A stretch of DNA of 64,000 nt, from contig CM007342.1 in NCBI GenBank assembly GCA_000333855.2, forward strand, positions 62,001 through 126,000, written 5' to 3'. A model generated the notes under the pieces. It was given only the letters and a program-made list of their open reading frames with translations, did not search any database and had not been told where the DNA came from. Of this stretch, positions 62,894 to 64,000 are shown one piece after another. Both the position numbers and the translations under genes were made by a program. This DNA is from Endotrypanum monterogeii (taxonomy: Eukaryota > Euglenozoa > Kinetoplastea > Trypanosomatida > Trypanosomatidae). How positions within the stretch are numbered: the stretch's first letter is position 1; each line of letters begins with the position of its first letter.

Positions 62894-64000
62894 TCACGGC
62901 AGGGGTGGAGTAGTGGCCGCCTCCTCCACGAAACCTTCGTGATCCTCCTCATTCCAATCCGCATGCCACCCATCCGGCATACCGTCAACCGCCTCTTGCC
63001 CAATGTGAGCAAAAGGATTGTTGGGGACCTTGCGCGTCAACACGCCCACCGGGGGCCGCTTCAGCGCCCATGCAGAGGGCGTCTTCGACTCTGCCTGAGG
63101 ACCGATGTAGCGAATGAGCGATGAAGAAAAGTTGTGTTTGTCTCGTTGTACAAGAAACCACATGGGTAACTGCTCCACCAGGTCCGTAACACTTCCGATA
63201 GACTTGAGTAGGACGCGGCCGTCGCGTGGCAAGCAGCGCGTGATGGAGCCGTCCGTCGCGGAATTCGAGGACAGAAGGGCGATAAACTTGATGAGGTGCT
63301 CAATGCAGGTCATTCGTGGCTGTAACACGTGCGGCGGTGGTGAGGGATCCTCCGCACGTCCCACGACCAGTTTATCAAAGGCGAAGTACTCGTAAATTGT
63401 GAACAGTCGTCTGTGTCGCTCGAAGAACTCGCGGCGGAGAGAACGGCGCATCTTTTCAGACGGTACACCTCGTCGGTGCTGCTCTGCTAGAAGCGCGTTA
63501 CGAAGCGTGTCTACCATCACCGGCTGTCCAAAAGGAATGGCATCATGAAGAAACTCCGCCGCCTCTATTTCCGTCATGTGCGCCTCCGCCTGCGCGTGGC
63601 GCGGAGGCGGCACTGAGGAAGTGAGGGTGAGCGTGGTATTGGTGCCTTGATCGTCCCCGGTCGCGTCCGGAGAAGCTGCAACACCTGTCATTGGTCTCTG
63701 CTGCTGCTCGGCGGCCAGGCGTGGTGTGTAGATCATTTCACCCTGTTTAAGAAAGAAAAGTGAGTGTGTGTGGACAAAGGAACATATTACCTCATCAATT
63801 ACCAATGGATCCGGTAATGGCCGCGACGAAGCAGACGGGGAGGCGTTCCGTGAATCTACAGACCCGCTAAGGGGTGCGTAGGACCGCCATAGCGCCTCTT
63901 GTAAGTCCAGAGGAAGCTCTAAAAAGAGATCGACGGGAAGTTGGGCACCTTTATCGGCAAGCATCCGCTGCAGATGAACCATTGCTCGCGGCACCGGTGA
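62894..64000 (-). CDS. Unrecognised protein, possibly cut at its 5' end
   Basis: The frame is open from the stop at 62894 to the right edge. The first ATG inside the window is at 63982 (MVHLQRML), giving 363 residues, but the start may lie beyond the edge. Visible segments: a helical N-terminus (QLPVDLFLELPLDLQEALW), polar linkers, and a folded central region about 130-290 (AAEFLHDAIPFGQPV, FERHRRLFTIYEYFAFDKLVV, VTDLVEQLPMWFLV). An acidic, Trp-containing tail (GWHADWNEEDHEGF) closes it. There is no signal peptide or membrane segment. Residues about 65-80 are out of character and coincide with a possible 48-nt intron. The central EYFAFDKL and WFLVQRDKHNFSSSL pattern could belong to a small helical RNA- or protein-binding domain, but I do not recognise it. 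Confidence 0.78.
   Translation of the reverse strand, partial: SPVPRAMVHLQRMLADKGAQLPVDLFLELPLDLQEALWRSYAPLSGSVDSRNASPSASSRPLPDPLVIDEVICSFVHTHSLFFLKQGEMIYTPRLAAEQQQRPMTGVAASPDATGDDQGTNTTLTLTSSVPPPRHAQAEAHMTEIEAAEFLHDAIPFGQPVMVDTLRNALLAEQHRRGVPSEKMRRSLRREFFERHRRLFTIYEYFAFDKLVVGRAEDPSPPPHVLQPRMTCIEHLIKFIALLSSNSATDGSITRCLPRDGRVLLKSIGSVTDLVEQLPMWFLVQRDKHNFSSSLIRYIGPQAESKTPSAWALKRPPVGVLTRKVPNNPFAHIGQEAVDGMPDGWHADWNEEDHEGFVEEAATTPPLP
63743..63790 (-). other. Possible 48-nt cis-spliced mini-intron
   Basis: Read on the minus strand, the segment starts GAG|GTAATATG and ends CTTTTCTTTCTTAAACAG|GG. A CTCAC branch-like motif lies about 17 nt before the AG. It is exactly 16 codons, phase 0 and free of stops, so the frame continues either way. 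Retained, it would encode a hydrophobic stretch (VICSFVHTHSLFFLKQ) between two polar regions; removed, the protein reads VIDE-GEMIYTP. The same AG could instead be a trans-splice acceptor for a start at the ATG at 63736. Cis-introns are very rare in trypanosomatids, so this is only a candidate. Confidence 0.35.

Overview
This window looks like nuclear DNA of a trypanosomatid (kinetoplastid) flagellate. All confidently recognised genes lie on the minus strand. With one possible exception they are uninterrupted. They are separated by long spacers full of homopolymers and CA, TG and TA repeats. On the plus strand the spacers are strongly purine-rich, so on the transcribed strand they are polypyrimidine, as expected upstream of spliced-leader trans-splice acceptors. 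The protein set fits this lineage: CCCH-finger RNA-binding proteins, an AAAP-type amino-acid permease, a C-terminal YGPEP motif and a small TIM chaperone. The species cannot be named from sequence alone. Coding sequence fills only about 37% of the window, which is sparse for the group. I see no tRNA, rRNA, CRISPR array or intact mobile element.

Transcription runs right to left. From the right edge the genes are: an unrecognised gene cut by the window edge (62894-64000), with a possible 48-nt cis-spliced mini-intron; a small candidate mitochondrial protein (61102-61524); a small TIM chaperone (58833-59060); TRAP-alpha/SSR1 (56093-56932); an atypical tyrosine phosphatase (50618-51382); a disordered acidic protein (48319-49275); an AAAP amino-acid transporter (45302-46756); a TMTC-like multi-membrane/TPR protein (36892-39576); a Pol5/MYBBP1A nucleolar protein (30991-35595); a RING/TRAF-finger/EF-hand protein (27602-28951); a helical-repeat, membrane-anchored protein (23634-24323); a large Ser/Tyr-rich protein with nephrocystin-1-like C-terminal segments (16019-19549); a two-finger CCCH protein (11682-12920); the cohesion clamp-loader subunit DCC1 (6406-7839); a Ubl-Ubl-BAG co-chaperone (3683-5209); and a CCCH protein cut by the left edge (1-748).

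These genes do not form a pathway operon. As in other trypanosomatid polycistronic units, neighbours are functionally unrelated: protein quality control (BAG, RING), secretion and ER (TRAP-alpha, TMTC), mitochondrial import (small TIM), replication/cohesion (DCC1), ribosome biogenesis (Pol5), cilium (NPHP1-like) and post-transcriptional control (two CCCH proteins). Regulation is therefore expected to be post-transcriptional, and several good splice-acceptor signals are marked.

Three runs of N (15113-15229, 29854-29873, 40559-40761) sit inside simple repeats. Each is flanked by duplicated sequence or by unnatural-looking filler, so these stretches are probably assembly artefacts. Several non-repetitive islands (about 9.5-10.6 kb, 13.6-14.4 kb, 43.0-43.8 kb, 53.4-54.8 kb) carry no gene I can name. 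The least expected signals are the possible mini-intron in the rightmost gene, the nephrocystin-like Ser/Tyr-rich protein, the TMTC-like protein and the Ubl-BAG architecture.
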